Source: Desulfofustis glycolicus DSM 9705 (GTDB lineage Bacteria; Desulfobacterota; Desulfobulbia; Desulfobulbales; Desulfocapsaceae). From it: a stretch of DNA of 47,847 nucleotides. Below, piece after piece: positions 24,485 to 33,631 of the stretch. The stretch's first letter is position 1, and each line of letters opens with the position of its first letter. Under the pieces are notes generated by a model. It had not been told where the DNA came from. It saw only the letters and a program-made list of their open reading frames with translations, and made no database searches. The stretch lies in contig NZ_FQXS01000032.1 of NCBI RefSeq assembly GCF_900130015.1, positions 1-47,847 on the forward strand. The letters are read 5' to 3'. A program made the position numbers and the translations under genes.

Positions 24485-26620
24485 GTGACCGCACCAATTT
24501 TATTACTGACCGGAATTGCCTTTATCGCCGCCATCATTCTCGGCATCGCCTCACGATTGTTTTTTGTTGATGAGGATCCGCGAATCGAAGCCGTGGCCAA
24601 TCTCCTTCCCGGCGCCAATTGCGGCGGCTGCGGCCAGGCCGGCTGCAACTCTGCCGCCGAGGCGATCGTCGCCAGAAAAGTCGAGGTCAATGTCTGCGTG
24701 GTCGGCGGCACCGAAACCGCCGAAGAAATTGGAGAATACCTCGGCTACGATGTGGCCGGCGCCGAACCGATGCTCGCCTGCTCGTCCTGCGAGGGCGGCT
24801 ACCGGGCTGCACGCAAGTACCACTACTCCGGCCTGCAGGATTGTCGCGCCGCCCTGCAGCTCTATCATGGCTTCATCCGCTGCGAAAACGGCTGCCTCGG
24901 TCTCGGTTCCTGCGAACGGGCCTGCCGCTTCTCGGCAATTCGTATGGATCCCGAGAGCGGCTTGCCGATTTTCGATCCGGAACGCTGTGTCGGCTGCGGC
25001 AGTTGCATCGAGACCTGTCCCAAGGGAATCATTTCCCTAGTCGGCGAAAAAACCAAAATCCTTCACTGGAACCAGTATACCCAGTGTTTGTCACCCTGCC
25101 GGCAGCGCTGCCCGGCCCAGATCGACATCCCCAAATATCTGGCACACGCCCGACGTGGGGAATACGGCGCTGCCCTGAGCGCCATCAAGGACAAGAACCC
25201 GTTGCCCGTGTCAACGGGGCGGGTCTGCCCGGAATTATGCGCGACCCAATGCCGGCGAACCATCAACGACGATCCGCTGGCCATCAATTCCATCAAACGG
25301 TTCGTATCCGACTGGGAGCGGAGCAGCGGTAAGCGCATTCCGGTTCCCGTCGCCGCCGATACCGGTCACAAGATCGCCGTCGTCGGCGGTGGGCCGTCGG
25401 GATTGTCCGCCGCCTACTACCTGCGACGACTCGGTCATCAGGTAGAGATCTTTGAGATGATGCCGAAACTCGGCGGTATGCCGCGATACGGCATCCCCGA
25501 ATACCGTTTGTCCGAAGAACAACTTCAGTGGGATATCGACGGTGTGCTGGAACTCGGGATAACGGCACACACCAACGTGACACTCGGCAAGGATTTCACC
25601 ATTCAATTCCTGCTGAAAAATGGGTTTGATGCGGTGTATCTGGCAATCGGCGCCTGGCACGGCCGACTCCTGCCGCTGGAAGGCAAAGAGCTGACCGGAA
25701 TCTACAGCGGTATCGACTACCTCAGGCGTTTTCATACCGACGAAGAAACGATCACCGGCCAAAACTTCGTCATTATCGGCGCCGGTAACGTAGCCATGGA
25801 CTGCGCCCGGTCTGCATTGCGCACCGGAGCGTCCAGCGTACACCTGATCTTTCGCTTCTCACGCGATTTGATGGAAGCCAACGCCCACGAAATAGCGGAT
25901 GCCGAGAAAGAGGGAGTGGTCATGAGCTGCCTCGTCTCCCCCGTGCGCTTCATCGGTGAAGGCGGTCGCCTGACCGGGATCGAAGTGCAAAAGGTCACCC
26001 TGCAGGAAAGAGCCGGCGGCGGCCTGCCCGATGTCATCCCGGTCGAGGGGTCGAACGAAGTGCTGCCCTGTGATGTCCTCATTCAGGCCGTCGGTCAAGC
26101 CGCCGACCTGAACGACATCATCGAGGCCGACGGTTTGGCAAAAACCCGTTACAACACCATTGATGCCGATGAGGAAACGCTGCAGACCTCTCTACCGGGG
26201 GTCTTCGCCGGCGGCGACTGTTATTCCGGCCCACGTCTGCTCGTTGAGGCGATTGCCGCAGGCCGATACGCCGCCCGATCCATTCACTATTATGTGACCA
26301 CCGGCGAAATTCCTGCGATCGAATACCGACAGCGCGAGATGATGGCTCCGGCGATGATCGATTCACTGGTCAATGTGGTACCGCAGCCGACCAACGCGAT
26401 CAAGCCGATCATCCCGCTGGAAGAGCGCATGGCAACGTTCCGGGAAGTCGAAGGCACGATTTCCGAGCGACAGTGCCAGCTGGAGGCGACCCGCTGTCTC
26501 AATTGCGGCATCTACTGCTACGACCAGGACGACCTGCCGCTGGACCAACTGCGGATTGCCAAATCGTGCCCGAACGAACCGCATATCGTTGAGAAGGAGA
26601 AAAACGCTCTGGCGGCCTGA
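24485..26620 (+). CDS. rnfB: RnfB fused to a GltD/NfnB-like FAD-NAD(P)H oxidoreductase
   Basis: The 711-residue protein has an N-terminal membrane helix (about residues 3-24), the RnfB [4Fe-4S] domain (C46, C49, C54, C71 in N-C-G-G-C-G-Q-A-G-C), then two ferredoxin-type clusters (CENGCLGLGSCERAC and CVGCGSCIETCP, 133-178). Where ordinary RnfB (about 280 residues) ends, a GltD-type module begins: Fe-S motif CLSPCRQRCPAQI (201-213), C248-C256, FAD motif VVGGGPSGLSAA (299-310), NAD(P)H motif IIGAGNVAMDC (430-440) and G-D-C-Y-S-G-P near 590. The end carries a further C-L-N-C-G-I-Y-C. Start is GTG with AGGAGA upstream. The added module should let RnfB exchange electrons with NAD(P)H. Confidence 0.94.
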   Translation: MTAPILLLTGIAFIAAIILGIASRLFFVDEDPRIEAVANLLPGANCGGCGQAGCNSAAEAIVARKVEVNVCVVGGTETAEEIGEYLGYDVAGAEPMLACSSCEGGYRAARKYHYSGLQDCRAALQLYHGFIRCENGCLGLGSCERACRFSAIRMDPESGLPIFDPERCVGCGSCIETCPKGIISLVGEKTKILHWNQYTQCLSPCRQRCPAQIDIPKYLAHARRGEYGAALSAIKDKNPLPVSTGRVCPELCATQCRRTINDDPLAINSIKRFVSDWERSSGKRIPVPVAADTGHKIAVVGGGPSGLSAAYYLRRLGHQVEIFEMMPKLGGMPRYGIPEYRLSEEQLQWDIDGVLELGITAHTNVTLGKDFTIQFLLKNGFDAVYLAIGAWHGRLLPLEGKELTGIYSGIDYLRRFHTDEETITGQNFVIIGAGNVAMDCARSALRTGASSVHLIFRFSRDLMEANAHEIADAEKEGVVMSCLVSPVRFIGEGGRLTGIEVQKVTLQERAGGGLPDVIPVEGSNEVLPCDVLIQAVGQAADLNDIIEADGLAKTRYNTIDADEETLQTSLPGVFAGGDCYSGPRLLVEAIAAGRYAARSIHYYVTTGEIPAIEYRQREMMAPAMIDSLVNVVPQPTNAIKPIIPLEERMATFREVEGTISERQCQLEATRCLNCGIYCYDQDDLPLDQLRIAKSCPNEPHIVEKEKNALAA

Positions 26621-26628
26621 TCTTCCGC

Positions 26629-26710
26629 GTTGCTTGTTTCCCCGTCAAGCTACCAAGCAACCGGAACGTATTGACTTTCAAACCAAGGGTGCCAATGGCC
26701 CCCTTGGTTT
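26629..26710. terminator. hairpins after the rnf operon, probable bidirectional terminator
   Basis: AAACCAAGGG (26680-26689) pairs with CCCTTGGTTT (26701-26710), a 10-bp stem with an 11-base loop, and the left flank is A-rich and the right flank T-rich. A second stem GTTGCTTG/CAAGCAAC lies just upstream at 26629-26661. The site is between the convergent rnfB and DUF1566 genes and could stop transcription from both sides. The T-tract is short. Confidence 0.55.
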
Positions 26711-26772
26711 TCGCGTCTCACGCTTCAAGAGTAGAAAGGTTAACGGCTGGCCCTTGGTCGGGAACTGACGGT

Positions 26773-27345
26773 TCATTCGCCGTCTCTTACCGGCCAGGCA
26801 TAGCCATCAAAGACCTTGATGCTGTCGATCACTCTGCCGACGCTCAAGTCCACCATCCAGGCACTGTTACTATCGCCTTGAAAATCTGTGCTAGTCCAAT
26901 AATTAACATCGCCCAAACCGCTGTAATGAAAGGATCTCAATTGCGTGAACGGATGTCCTTCGGGCAGGGCCGGACGGGATTGAGACGTGTCCAAAAGACT
27001 GATCAGTTCTTCCCTCGTTGGCAACCGCCACCCTTTTTTTCCACCTACCTCGACATCCTGACAAAATCTCTTTGCCTCCTCACAGGGCACCGCTTTTCGC
27101 AAAATTTCAGTATTTCTTGCCCAGACAAGACCCGTTTGTTTATCCAAAACAGCCTCGCCGCTCATCACGCATGCAAAGCGGCTTGAATTGCACCCATCGG
27201 CTTCGCCGTCGTTCGCCGGCAGCACCGCATTCTTGTCAGGCACAGGAGGGATGATAAATTCCTCCGCTGAAGCGACAAGAACCAGAGAAAAGAGAACAAA
27301 CGCAACAATACCCAACAATGCCGATGATTGATAACACGTTCTCAT
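26773..27345 (-). CDS. exported DUF1566 (Lcl C-terminal) protein
   Basis: The 190-residue protein has a signal peptide (about residues 1-27, ending V-A-S-A-E) and a DUF1566 domain with D-K-Q-T-G-L-V-W-A-R, G-W-R-L-P-T-R-E-E-L and Y-W-T-S-T, ending in G-Y-A-W-P-V-R. Such proteins are exported and are often found as cell-surface or adhesin-like modules; function is not established. The start at 27345 is chosen because AAGGAGGGAG lies seven bases upstream; ten further in-frame residues before it are not signal-like. It is convergent with the rnf operon. Confidence 0.85.
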   Translation of the reverse strand: MRTCYQSSALLGIVAFVLFSLVLVASAEEFIIPPVPDKNAVLPANDGEADGCNSSRFACVMSGEAVLDKQTGLVWARNTEILRKAVPCEEAKRFCQDVEVGGKKGWRLPTREELISLLDTSQSRPALPEGHPFTQLRSFHYSGLGDVNYWTSTDFQGDSNSAWMVDLSVGRVIDSIKVFDGYAWPVRDGE

Positions 27346-28189
27346 GACAGCTCCCTCCTTAATTGTGCGGTTCAAAACCGCTTTTTTGAGTTTCTGAAAC
27401 GGAAGAGATGAGCTGAATTCACAGGTGTCAAACGGAAATTAACCACGTAACCTAACATTTCAATGCCACATTGTTCCGGTTCAACGGAAAAACTTTCTGC
27501 CGGCTTGGTGACCATGACAAGTACACCACCAAAGAGAAATCGAACAGCGTGTAAAAACGGAATAGAATTTTATCCAATTTCAGCATCTTAGGACCTGATT
27601 GAAACCGACCTGCAGACTGAATGGGGCGCCGTAGGATAGCTCTAACGGCACCGATAGTCTGCCGATATCGCGCTTCACCGGAACGGTTGTTATCTCATTT
27701 TTTAAACCGTTGTAAGCTGACGCCCAGCCTCTCTCCCAGATCCGCACCTATACCGAGACCGGTCGAGGCGCAACCAGGTATGCTATTTGCTTCTCAACCT
27801 GCAATGGCAAACGACATCCCGACGGTGACGGCCCAAACGCGCAAAATGTGAGTAACAGAAGTATTTTCGGAATACGCCGACCACGGTACGTGAGTGCGCG
27901 CCCGTAAATCACCCGGCAAGCGGCAGCTCTTTCCCGAATAGTGCGTTAGCGGATATCTCGTGACGCTGTCGCTGTCTCAGGAACAGAGGGCCTGAAGGGA
28001 CTCGCATGCCAGAGCAGAAGCTTGATAAACTGAAATAGAGGAGCACTCCGGACAACATTCAGAGCAATCAAGACCTGGTCCGAACCGACAGGAATTGTCC
28101 AACTCTGCAGGACACGTGAACCCCATTTTATTCCACACTGGCCCTCCGGTTGTCCATCAAGAAGATCCTTTCACAACTGGAGACTGCCT
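27346..28189. other. 844-bp region without a recognisable gene
   Basis: Only short open frames without family resemblance or ribosome binding sites are present. Composition is mixed, and I see no clear repeat, tRNA or terminator. It separates the divergent DUF1566 and pfkB genes and may hold decayed sequence. Confidence 0.5.
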
Positions 28190-29128
28190 ATGATATCAAC
28201 ACTAACCATGAACCCGTGCCTGGATATCAGCGGAGAGATCCCCCGTCTGATTGCCGACCAAAAATTACGGTGCAACACAGTCCGCCGAGAGCCGGGAGGA
28301 GGCGGCATCAACGTGAGTCGCGCCGTACTGCGCCTTGGCGGCGAAAGTTTGGCAGTTTTCCCTGCCGGTCAGGGCGGTGGAAACCTCGTTGAAAAAATGC
28401 TCCGGGAAGAGGGGGTAACGTGCGAAACGGTATCCCACCAAGGCTACTTCAGGCAAAGCTTTGCCGTTCGGACCACCGATGACGGCCGGATCTACCGTTT
28501 TGCCCTGCCCGGCCCTGAAATAGAGCAAACGACCTGGCAAACCTGCCTCGACAAGATCACCGAAGGCGCCCCACCCGCCTATCTGGTCCTCTCCGGTACG
28601 CTCCCGCCCGGGGTACCGGAAGATCTTTACGAACGGATCGCCGATCATTTTCGCGACCAACCGACCAAAATAATCCTTGATACATCGGGAACGCCGCTTC
28701 GTCTGGCTCTGAACAGCAAGCTATTTTTGATCAAGCCGAACCTGAGAGAACTCGAGGATTTCTGCAGCTGCCAACTGGATGACGAAACCAAGCAGGAACA
28801 GATCTGCCGCACACTCGTCGATAGCTATGACTGTCATGCGATCGTCCTTACCCTGGGCGCAGCCGGAGCACTACTGACAACGGCGGATGACCAGTTCAGA
28901 GTTCGCGGTCTGAGAGTTGAACCAGTCAGTCCGGTCGGTGCCGGAGACAGTTTTGTCGGAGCCATGACGCTCTCGCTGGAACAGGGTGCTTCATTACGAC
29001 AAGCCTTCCTCTATGGAATGGCCGCCGGAACGGCTGCCCTGATTACACCGGGGTCAGAACTCTGCCGCAAGGAGGATACTGAAAACTATTACCGGCACCT
29101 CAATGAGATGCATGACCCCTCCACCTGA
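28190..29128 (+). CDS. pfkB: 6-phosphofructokinase 2 (PfkB family)
   Basis: The 312-residue protein aligns along its length with E. coli PfkB: T-L-T-M-N-P-C-L-D at the start, K-L-R-C-N then E-P-G-G-G-G-I-N-V-S-R-A, L-S-G-T-L-P-P-G-V, K-P-N-L-R-E-L and the catalytic-base motif V-G-A-G-D-S-F-V-G-A-M-T-L. It should phosphorylate fructose 6-phosphate with ATP in glycolysis; fructose 1-phosphate or tagatose phosphate are alternatives within the family. GGAG lies eight bases before the ATG. It stands alone and is convergent with ftsH. Confidence 0.88.
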   Translation: MISTLTMNPCLDISGEIPRLIADQKLRCNTVRREPGGGGINVSRAVLRLGGESLAVFPAGQGGGNLVEKMLREEGVTCETVSHQGYFRQSFAVRTTDDGRIYRFALPGPEIEQTTWQTCLDKITEGAPPAYLVLSGTLPPGVPEDLYERIADHFRDQPTKIILDTSGTPLRLALNSKLFLIKPNLRELEDFCSCQLDDETKQEQICRTLVDSYDCHAIVLTLGAAGALLTTADDQFRVRGLRVEPVSPVGAGDSFVGAMTLSLEQGASLRQAFLYGMAAGTAALITPGSELCRKEDTENYYRHLNEMHDPST

Positions 29129-29157
29129 CGCCCATGATTGGAGATCACAACTCCATC

Positions 29158-31086
29158 TCAACCGGCATGAGTGGTTTTTTCGGAGTTGCCGGCGTCGGTG
29201 CGGAAATGATCGCCAAGACCGTCCAAATCGAGGAGCCGCTCCACCTCCCCGGCGCTCAAAGTTTCCTCACTGATCAGCGTCTCAGCCAGCAGATCGAGTT
29301 GTTCCCGATGGTGCTCGAGCAATTCCTGGGCTTGTTTGCCCGCCTCTTCCAGAAGTCGCCTGATTTCCGCATCGATCTTCTCGGCGGTGGCTTCACTGTA
29401 ATCCTTCTCTTCGGTCAACTCGCGTCCGAGAAACGGATGGGGCTCCCCCTTCTTGAATACCATCAAGCCGATGGTCTCGCTCATTCCCCACTGACAGACC
29501 ATCCGGCGGGCCAGGTGTGTAGCGTTTTTCAGGTCGTCCCCGGCGCCGGATGATATATCGCCGAAAACCAGCTCTTCGGCTGCCCGACCGCCGATTAGCA
29601 CCGTCAGGCGATCCAGCAGGTACGTCCTGGAGAGATTATGCCGCTCCTCCTCCGGAATCTGCTCAGTCGCGCCCAGCGCCCTACCCCGGGGAATAATGGA
29701 CACTTTGGCGAGCGGATCTGCCTTGGGGAGCAGCAGCGCCGTCAGCGCATGGCCGGCTTCATGATAGGCGACTATCTCGCGCTCCTGCTCGGAAAGCCGG
29801 TCCTCCCGCTTGATCCCCATGATAATCTTGTCTCGGCTCTCGTTGAAATCCTCTTCATCAACACGCTTTTTCCCCTTTCGCGCAGCCAGTAAAGCCGCCT
29901 CGTTGACCAGGTTTTTCAGGTCCGCCCCGGAAAAACCGACGGTTGCTGAGGCCAACAGATCAAAATCAACCCCTTCTGCCAACAGCACTTTGCCGGCATG
30001 CAACTCGATAATTTTTTTCCGTGCCTCCTTGCGCGGCAGATCCAGGTGAATCTGTCGATCGAATCGACCCGGGCGGATCAAGGCCGGATCAAGGACATCC
30101 GGTCGGTTGGTCGCCGCCAGCACGATGACCGACTCCTGTGGGCTGAAGCCGTCAATTTCAGAGAGTATCTGATTCAACGTCTGCTCACGTTCATCATGAC
30201 CGCCGCCGATACCGGTGCCCCGCGCCCTGCCGATCGAATCGAGTTCATCGATGAAAATCAGCGACGGGGCATTTTTTTTGGCTTTCCCGAACATATCACG
30301 AACCCGTGAGGCGCCGACCCCGACAAACATCTCGACAAATTCCGAACCGCTGATACTGAAAAACGGTACCCCCGCCTCTCCGGCGACGGCACGGGCCATG
30401 AGCGTCTTACCGGTTCCCGGGGGACCTGCGAGCAGAACTCCTTTGGGCAATTCCGCACCTATTTCCTGGAATTGCTGCGGATCTTTCAGGTAGTCGACCA
30501 TCTGCCTAAGTTCGTTCTTGGCATTTTCCAGGCCGGCCACATCTGCAAAAGCAATATCGACCTCCTCCGACCGTATCTCCTTCGCTTTTGATTTGCCATA
30601 GCTGAACGGCCCGCCCGATCCGCTGAACTGAGCTCGCATTCTTCTGTTCAGATAGACAAACAGGCCGATGATCAGTATCCACGGCAACAAGGTGATGACC
30701 AGCGCCCGCAGCCAGGACTGTTCGTCCGGCCGGGCGGTAACCTCCACACCGTGTTCTTCGAGAAGCGCCATCAGCCCCGAATCGTCAATATCAGGTACCA
30801 CGGTTCGGAACCGCTGCGGTGGTTCACCAGTCGCCTCACCAGTATCTTCACCCTCGTTCAGATAACTGCCGACGACCTTGCTGCCGGTCATCTCGATCGA
30901 CGCTACCCGGTCTTCTTTTATGTCCGTTTTAAAGTGCGAATAAGAAATCTCCTCGATCTGCCGGTCCTGCCAGAATGCCATGTAGCCATAGGAAATGATC
31001 AGCCAGAGCAGGAAAAACAACAGCATTCGCACCCAGAGCGGATACTGTTCCAGCTGATTGTGCTTTGGCGTCTGTTCGTCCTTCAT
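29158..31086 (-). CDS. ftsH: FtsH ATP-dependent zinc metalloprotease
   Basis: The 642-residue protein has two membrane helices (about residues 19-40 and 125-145) around a periplasmic domain, an AAA domain with Walker A GPPGTGKT and Walker [10 protein letters not shown], the second region of homology ([18 protein letters not shown]) and the zinc site HEAGH. It degrades membrane and short-lived cytosolic proteins. The start at 31086 follows AGGATACCCAT; a longer frame would translate the repeat element upstream and is rejected. A deleted copy of the dispersed repeat lies 21 bases upstream of the start and may affect expression. Confidence 0.96.
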   Translation of the reverse strand: MKDEQTPKHNQLEQYPLWVRMLLFFLLWLIISYGYMAFWQDRQIEEISYSHFKTDIKEDRVASIEMTGSKVVGSYLNEGEDTGEATGEPPQRFRTVVPDIDDSGLMALLEEHGVEVTARPDEQSWLRALVITLLPWILIIGLFVYLNRRMRAQFSGSGGPFSYGKSKAKEIRSEEVDIAFADVAGLENAKNELRQMVDYLKDPQQFQEIGAELPKGVLLAGPPGTGKTLMARAVAGEAGVPFFSISGSEFVEMFVGVGASRVRDMFGKAKKNAPSLIFIDELDSIGRARGTGIGGGHDEREQTLNQILSEIDGFSPQESVIVLAATNRPDVLDPALIRPGRFDRQIHLDLPRKEARKKIIELHAGKVLLAEGVDFDLLASATVGFSGADLKNLVNEAALLAARKGKKRVDEEDFNESRDKIIMGIKREDRLSEQEREIVAYHEAGHALTALLLPKADPLAKVSIIPRGRALGATEQIPEEERHNLSRTYLLDRLTVLIGGRAAEELVFGDISSGAGDDLKNATHLARRMVCQWGMSETIGLMVFKKGEPHPFLGRELTEEKDYSEATAEKIDAEIRRLLEEAGKQAQELLEHHREQLDLLAETLISEETLSAGEVERLLDLDGLGDHFRTDAGNSEKTTHAG

Positions 31087-31106
31087 ATGGGTATCCTGTC
31101 GGTAAT

Positions 31107-31159
31107 GGGGAGCTTGAAAATTTGGAATTTCTTTAAATTTCGAATTTTTCAAACTCCCC
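31107..31159 (-). repeat. dispersed repeat, internally deleted copy (hairpin) upstream of ftsH
   Basis: The 53-bp segment starts GGGGAGCTTGAAAATTTGG and ends TTTTTCAAACTCCCC, the two ends of the ~141-bp repeat joined with little between them. It can fold into one long hairpin and lies in the ftsH leader. It looks like a full element that lost its interior. Confidence 0.75.
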
Positions 31160-31629
31160 TAATGATTGTTTGTACCCAAGAGTCCGCGAACGTTTTGAAA
31201 CACCGCGAACGGTACTAAACAGTTCAATACCTGCGCTTGTCGTCAAACCTCGAACGGCTCCCGGGAAAAGTACCCTCCCGGTATTGGGCAAGAAATTTGC
31301 AAGAACCATACCGAGCTGCCGACACAGGTCGGCAGCTCAATACTCTGCCGTCAGCCGCGCTCGGGATTCACGGGCCGCTTCACCAGGCAGCGGGTACAAA
31401 ACCATTGCCGACCGGCCGACTGACCAACGATCGCGATTATTGCCTGCGGGATAGTGGTGTCCAGCCCGGGAGGACTGATTCACTCCATTGTCATTTGCCT
31501 GATCAGGACAATCGTGCTTATGGTAGGTTCCATCAGGAGTCGACCGGTTGTCTTGTCCGGCCGGCGCACCCCGATACACCGGCAGCAAATTTCGGCAAAG
31601 GCAATCAAACAAGATCCTCAGGAGGAGCA
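31160..31629. other. 470-bp intergenic region
   Basis: It lies between divergent ftsH and the epimerase gene. No gene or convincing promoter motif was recognised. An in-frame extension of the epimerase gene across this stretch has no family resemblance. Confidence 0.5.
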
Positions 31630-32535
31630 ATGAAGATATTTATTACCGGTGGCCTCGGTTTTGTCGGCAGCCACCTTTGTCAGGCTCTGCTGCAAAGCGG
31701 CCACGAAATAACCGCCGTGGGCCGGCGACGAACCCCCGGCAACATGATCAACCATCCCCTCTTCACCTATCTGTCTGCAGACACAACCAAGCCCGGGGAG
31801 TGGCAGCAACGGTTGGCGGATCAAGAAGTGGTCGTCAACCTGGCCGGTAAATCGATCTTCACCCTGTGGACTGAAAAGGCCCGCAAGGAAATCTATGACA
31901 GCCGGATCCTGACCACCAGAAATCTGGCGGAAGGCCTGGCGGGTCGGTCCGATGTGACCTTTCTCAGCACATCTGCCATCGGCTATTACGGTGATCGCGG
32001 CGACGATCTGCTCACCGAGGACCAACCACCGGGAAGCGATTTTCTGGCCATGGTCAGCCGGGACTGGGAACGTGAGGCGTTGCAGGCGGCAGCCGGTGGC
32101 AACCGTGTCGTCCTGATGCGTTTCGGCATCGTTTTCGATCGGGACGGCGGGGCGCTGGCCTCGATGATTCCGGCTTTCAAATTCTTTCTCGGCGGCCGCC
32201 TGGGAAGCGGCAAGCAATGGTTCCCTTGGATACACATGGACGATCTGGTTGCGGCCTGTGCCTTTGCAATGGATCAGCCAGACCTCTCCGGTCCGGCAAA
32301 TTTCTGTGCTCCGCAACCGGTACGCAATGCCGATCTGACCAGAATGCTGGCCGGAAAACTAAAACGACCGGTGATGCTGCCGACACCGTCCTGGATGATG
32401 AGGGGGCTGCTCGGACAATTCGGACAAACTTTGCTCAACAGTCAGCGCGGTAAGCCAGAGGCATTATTGCAGTCCGGTTTCTCTTTTACCTACGAAACGC
32501 TCGAGACCGCTCTTGATGAGCTCCTCAAAAACTAA
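31630..32535 (+). CDS. TIGR01777-family NAD-dependent epimerase-like protein (YfcH-like)
   Basis: The 301-residue protein starts with the Rossmann motif I-T-G-G-L-G-F-V-G-S-H-L and contains N-L-A-G-K-S-I-F, S-T-S-A-I-G-Y-Y-G (with the catalytic tyrosine region), F-P-W-I-H-M-D-D-L and the DUF1731 C-terminal domain. These atypical SDR39U1/YfcH proteins bind NAD(P) but their substrate is unknown. The start at 31630 has GGAGGAG directly upstream. It may be the first gene of a unidirectional run with the HAD and radical SAM genes. Confidence 0.9.
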   Translation: MKIFITGGLGFVGSHLCQALLQSGHEITAVGRRRTPGNMINHPLFTYLSADTTKPGEWQQRLADQEVVVNLAGKSIFTLWTEKARKEIYDSRILTTRNLAEGLAGRSDVTFLSTSAIGYYGDRGDDLLTEDQPPGSDFLAMVSRDWEREALQAAAGGNRVVLMRFGIVFDRDGGALASMIPAFKFFLGGRLGSGKQWFPWIHMDDLVAACAFAMDQPDLSGPANFCAPQPVRNADLTRMLAGKLKRPVMLPTPSWMMRGLLGQFGQTLLNSQRGKPEALLQSGFSFTYETLETALDELLKN

Positions 32536-32707
32536 CCCCGTATCATGATGGAATTTCACGATGACTCGCCCTTATACGGTGCTTTCGATAGACTTCGTTG
32601 GACCTGCTTTTTTCATCCCGCCGATCGGCAATCAAGGCCATGTGCGCTGAAAGCCGACTGTGTCGGCGGGGGGTTACCAGATAAAGGGAAACGGAGTTTT
32701 GTAATCA

Positions 32708-33559
32708 ATGGAAACGATACTTCTGTGCAGTGATCTGGACCGTACCCTGATTCCCAATGGTGCGCAACCGGAGTCCGCTCACGCCAGACCGTTGCTGAAC
32801 CGGCTTGCCGATTACCCGAAACTGCGCCTCGGCTACGTCAGCGGCCGCGACAAAAGACTGGTGCAGCAGGCGATCTCCGAATATAATCTGCCCCAGCCCG
32901 ATTTCGTCATCGGTGACGTCGGCACGACACTCTATCGAATCAGGAGCAATGACTGGCAGGTCGATTCTGATTGGCAGCACCACATCGGCAAGGACTGGAA
33001 CGGCCTGACGCGAGACGATATTGCAGAGTTGCTGATCGACCATAGTAGTCGCGAGTTATGGCTGCAACCACCGGAGAAACAGAACACGTACAAACTGAGC
33101 TATTTCACCGAACCGGACATAGACAGCAAAAAACTCACCGAGGATTTGCATACGATCCTGCAGGCCAATTCCGTATCCGCCAATCTGATCTGGAGCAGGG
33201 ACGAGGCGGAAAATTGCGGACTGCTCGATATCCTGCCGGCAAGTGCCAACAAGCTCGAGGCGATCCGTTTCTTGATAGAGCAGGAAGGAATCGAGGAGAG
33301 CCGGACCGTCTTCGCCGGAGACAGCGGCAACGATCTCGACGCTCTTACCAGCGGCCTTCAGGCGATCCTGGTTAAAAACGCAGCAGATGATGTACGCCGG
33401 CAGGCCGTTGCCGCCCTTGAACGAAACAAGATGGTCGACAGGCTCTACCTGGCCCGCGGCGACCTGCTTTCTCTCAACGGCAATTACTCCTCGGGGGTTA
33501 TCGAAGGGCTCGCCCACTTCTTTCCCGAGATACTGGCCTGGCTCGAACAGTCGGGCTGA
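32708..33559 (+). CDS. HAD-superfamily sugar phosphatase (sucrose-phosphate-phosphatase-like)
   Basis: The 283-residue protein has HAD motif I DLDRTL, the Cof/SPP-type cap region with G-D-V-G-T-T-L-Y and a motif III lysine (A-S-A-N-K-L-E-A), and motif IV G-D-S-G-N-D-L-D. The W-L-Q-P-P-E-K-Q-N-T-Y-K-L-S-Y segment is typical of sucrose-phosphate phosphatases. Hydrolysis of sucrose 6-phosphate or a related compatible-solute precursor is likely, but no sucrose-phosphate synthase is nearby. It lies 172 bases after the epimerase gene on the same strand. Confidence 0.82.
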   Translation: METILLCSDLDRTLIPNGAQPESAHARPLLNRLADYPKLRLGYVSGRDKRLVQQAISEYNLPQPDFVIGDVGTTLYRIRSNDWQVDSDWQHHIGKDWNGLTRDDIAELLIDHSSRELWLQPPEKQNTYKLSYFTEPDIDSKKLTEDLHTILQANSVSANLIWSRDEAENCGLLDILPASANKLEAIRFLIEQEGIEESRTVFAGDSGNDLDALTSGLQAILVKNAADDVRRQAVAALERNKMVDRLYLARGDLLSLNGNYSSGVIEGLAHFFPEILAWLEQSG

Positions 33560-33631
33560 AGAGATATGCTCAGCTCCTATGGCGAAGCAGTCCGGAACCC
33601 TGAACCTTCATATCGGAGAACAACTGGAAAC

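Noticed and set aside
27621-27851. 76-residue plus-strand frame in the 27.3-28.2 kb gap
   Set aside because: No ribosome binding site, family motif or plausible composition.
31087-31152. 22-residue N-terminal extension of FtsH
   Set aside because: It would translate the repeat element; a good ribosome binding site and family start are at 31086.
31237-31629. 131-residue N-terminal extension of the epimerase
   Set aside because: The Rossmann motif and a GGAGGAG site mark the true start at 31630.
32545-32733. 62-residue frame between the epimerase and HAD genes
   Set aside because: It overlaps the start of the HAD gene in another frame, with no support for translation.
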